Under the pieces are notes generated by a model, which saw only the letters and a program-made list of their open reading frames with translations, was not told the DNA's origin and did not search any database. Below, one piece after another: positions 62,666 through 64,000 of a stretch of 64,000 bases of DNA. Both the position numbers and the translations under genes were made by a program. Origin of the DNA: JANQOH01 sp965214495 (GTDB lineage: Bacteria; Pseudomonadota; Alphaproteobacteria; UBA7887). How positions within the stretch are numbered: position 1 is the first letter of the stretch; every line of letters starts with the position of its first letter. The DNA lies in the NCBI GenBank assembly GCA_965214495.1, contig OZ243958.1, forward strand, positions 1,364,001-1,428,000. Direction: 5' to 3'.

Positions 62666-63304
62666 TCATCCTGCGAAACGGTCGCCGAAGCGCGCCCGCA
62701 ACGCGGCATCGAGGTCGCTCATCGCCGCCGGAACGCGAAGCTCGGCCAGCGAGGTGACGCCGCCGCCGCGAATGCCGCACGGCACGATGCCCGCATAGCG
62801 CGACAGGTCCGGGGCAACGTTGACCGCCACCCCGTGAAAGCTCACCCAGCGCCGCAGGCGGATTCCGATCGCCGCGATCTTGGCTTCCCGTCCGTCGGGC
62901 CCGGTCGTCCACACGCCGGTCCGTCCCGCGCGGCGGAACCCGCGAACACCCAGATCGCCGAGCGAGTCGATCACCCAGTCTTCGAGAGCGCACACGAAGC
63001 GCCGTATGTCGGCGCTGCGGCCGGCGCGCTTGAGGTCGAGCATGACATAGGCGATTCGCTGACCCGGCCCGTGATAGGTGTAGCGGCCGCCACGACCGGA
63101 CTCGTGAACCGGCAGACCGCCGGGATCGATCAGTTCGTCGGCCCGCGCGCTGGTCCCGCGGGTATAGAGCGGCGGATGTTCGAGCAGCCACACGAGCTCG
63201 CGCGCGCGCCCGGCCCGGATCGCCGCGACCCGCGATTCCATCGCCGCCACCGCCGCCGGGTAACCGACCGGCCGGTCGTCGGTCCGCCACTCGACGCCAC
63301 CCAT
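62666..63304 (-). CDS. lipB: Octanoyltransferase LipB
   Basis: About 212 residues from ATG 63304; the longer frame runs back into the tRNA. ELVWLLEHPPLYTRGTSARA, GRGGRYTYHGPGQRIAY, KIAAIGIRLRRWVSFHGVAV (with the catalytic Lys) and IVPCGI (with the Cys) are all present. LipB moves octanoyl from acyl carrier protein to lipoate-dependent enzymes. Confidence 0.95.
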   Translation of the reverse strand: MGGVEWRTDDRPVGYPAAVAAMESRVAAIRAGRARELVWLLEHPPLYTRGTSARADELIDPGGLPVHESGRGGRYTYHGPGQRIAYVMLDLKRAGRSADIRRFVCALEDWVIDSLGDLGVRGFRRAGRTGVWTTGPDGREAKIAAIGIRLRRWVSFHGVAVNVAPDLSRYAGIVPCGIRGGGVTSLAELRVPAAMSDLDAALRARFGDRFAG

Positions 63305-63382
63305 CGCCGGACCGTAGCACGTGTTGCGCGGCGGCGGCGGATTTGCTATCCGGCGCGGGGGCGGAAAGCCGCCCCGGCAAGT

Positions 63383-63469
63383 GCGGTCGTGGCGGAACTG
63401 GTAGACGCGCAGCGTTGAGGTCGCTGTGGGGGCAACCCCGTGGAAGTTCGAGTCTTCTCGACCGCACCA
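63383..63469 (+). tRNA. tRNA-Leu (anticodon GAG)
   Basis: An 87-nt class II tRNA. The acceptor stem is GCGGTCG/CGACCGC with an encoded CCA end. The anticodon stem is CAGCG/CGCTG around the loop TTGAGGT, giving anticodon GAG. The long variable arm GGGGGCAACCCC and the T-arm loop TTCGAGT are typical for leucine. It reads CUC/CUU codons, CUC being common in this GC-rich genome. Confidence 0.96.
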
Positions 63470-63528
63470 TCCGACCTGACTCATGGCCGGCGCCCGTGCG
63501 ATGCGGCAACGGCGTCCGCGGGGCGGGG

Positions 63529-64000
63529 ATGACGGTGACCGAAACGAATCCGGTGGACCGTTCGCCGCTGACGCCCGATCGGGTGCGCGCGGTCGCCGCC
63601 GCGCTCGCGTCCGGTGACGGCGCCGCGGCGCGCCGGCTGGTCGCGCCGCTGCACAGCGCCGACCTCGCCGACCTGCTGGAAGGGCTGAAGAGCGCCGACC
63701 GCGCCGCCCTGCTGGCGGTCATCGGCCCGGGCCTGGATCCGGACGCGCTCGCCAATCTGGACGAGACCGTTCGCGACCGCGTGCTGGAGACCATCGACGA
63801 CGCCGGGATCGCCGCCGCTGCGGCGGAACTCGATACCGGCGACGCCGCCTACCTCATCGAGGACCTCGACGAAGGCGCCCGCCGCCGTGTGCTCGACGCG
63901 ATGCCGGATGCCGACCGCCGGCTTCTCGAAACCGCCCTGTCCTATCCCGACAGCAGCGCCGGGCGGTTGATGCAACGCGACTGCGTCGCGGTGCCGTCTT
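63529..64000 (+). CDS. mgtE: Magnesium transporter MgtE, N-terminal part
   Basis: The first 157 residues of a gene that runs out of the window, starting at ATG 63529 behind GGGGCGGGG. The MgtE N-domain superhelix is plain: LHSADLADLLEGLKSADRAA, AAYLIEDLDEGARRRVLDAM, then YPDSSAGRLMQRDCVAVPS, the entry to the CBS domains. MgtE is a magnesium-gated inner-membrane channel. Confidence 0.93.
   Translation, partial: MTVTETNPVDRSPLTPDRVRAVAAALASGDGAAARRLVAPLHSADLADLLEGLKSADRAALLAVIGPGLDPDALANLDETVRDRVLETIDDAGIAAAAAELDTGDAAYLIEDLDEGARRRVLDAMPDADRRLLETALSYPDSSAGRLMQRDCVAVPS

Overview
This is a high-GC (clearly above 60 percent by eye), gene-dense chromosomal segment of an alphaproteobacterium. Support comes from the ChvI/ChvG two-component pair, a DUF1476 protein (the alphaproteobacterial F1-ATPase zeta inhibitor), a complete TRAP transporter operon, and many PhyH, TauD, CaiB and LLM-type catabolic enzymes. 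A Rhodospirillales-like lineage is a reasonable guess, but the window holds no rRNA or phylogenetic marker that would fix the genus.

Layout. 1-7200: end of a ferredoxin/thioredoxin reductase-like gene, STAS protein, P-II and Amt, a CMD/AhpD-like protein, rpsT, a trypsin-like pseudo-protease, TldD and an S24 repressor. 7388-13296: undecaprenyl-phosphate glycosyltransferase, a truncated glycosyltransferase, LLM oxidoreductase, galE and a TonB receptor. 13312-18339: HtpX, two envelope lipoproteins and ChvG/ChvI, all on the minus strand. 18459-26893: HugZ-like protein, a two-domain gamma-carbonic-anhydrase-like protein, a CoA-transferase pair, PhyH and a TRAP operon with two solute-binding proteins. 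26949-29891: a small HEPN-like two-gene module, an SMP-30 lactonase and a PanB homologue. 29900-35996: wreckage of a type III-B (Cmr) CRISPR effector locus, invaded by a glycosyltransferase with a 12-G tract and by a broken IS4-type element. 36038-48000: TauD, VWA protein, reductase, hydrolase, histidine kinase, AroE-like, cupin, enoyl-CoA hydratase, NRDE protein, cytochrome P460, purC-purS and cytochrome c'. 48121-51046: a glycan/lipid glycosyltransferase operon with an 11-C tract and an in-frame 21-bp repeat. 51120-54333: EmrAB-like efflux and a VOC protein. 54637-57642: an ExbB/ExbD-like proton-channel pair with two paralogous membrane proteins and a PCuAC-like protein. 57900-59725: an AAA ATPase plus PIN nuclease cassette lying between two copies of a 56-bp direct repeat. 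59798-64000: CaiB, EamA, DsbA-like isomerase, lipB, tRNA-Leu(GAG) and the start of mgtE.

What stands out. (1) The tandem gamma-CA protein has its three zinc-ligand histidines partitioned between its two domains in the way that would rebuild one composite site at an N/C interface. (2) Two glycosyltransferase genes carry long G/C homopolymers placed where slippage would switch them, and both look out of frame as sequenced. (3) A CRISPR type III-B locus is caught in decay. (4) An ATPase/PIN pair with the appearance of a defence cassette has boundaries recorded by duplicated flanking genes. (5) An uncharacterised ExbBD-like envelope complex is present. All family assignments come from reading motifs and gene order; no database search was possible.
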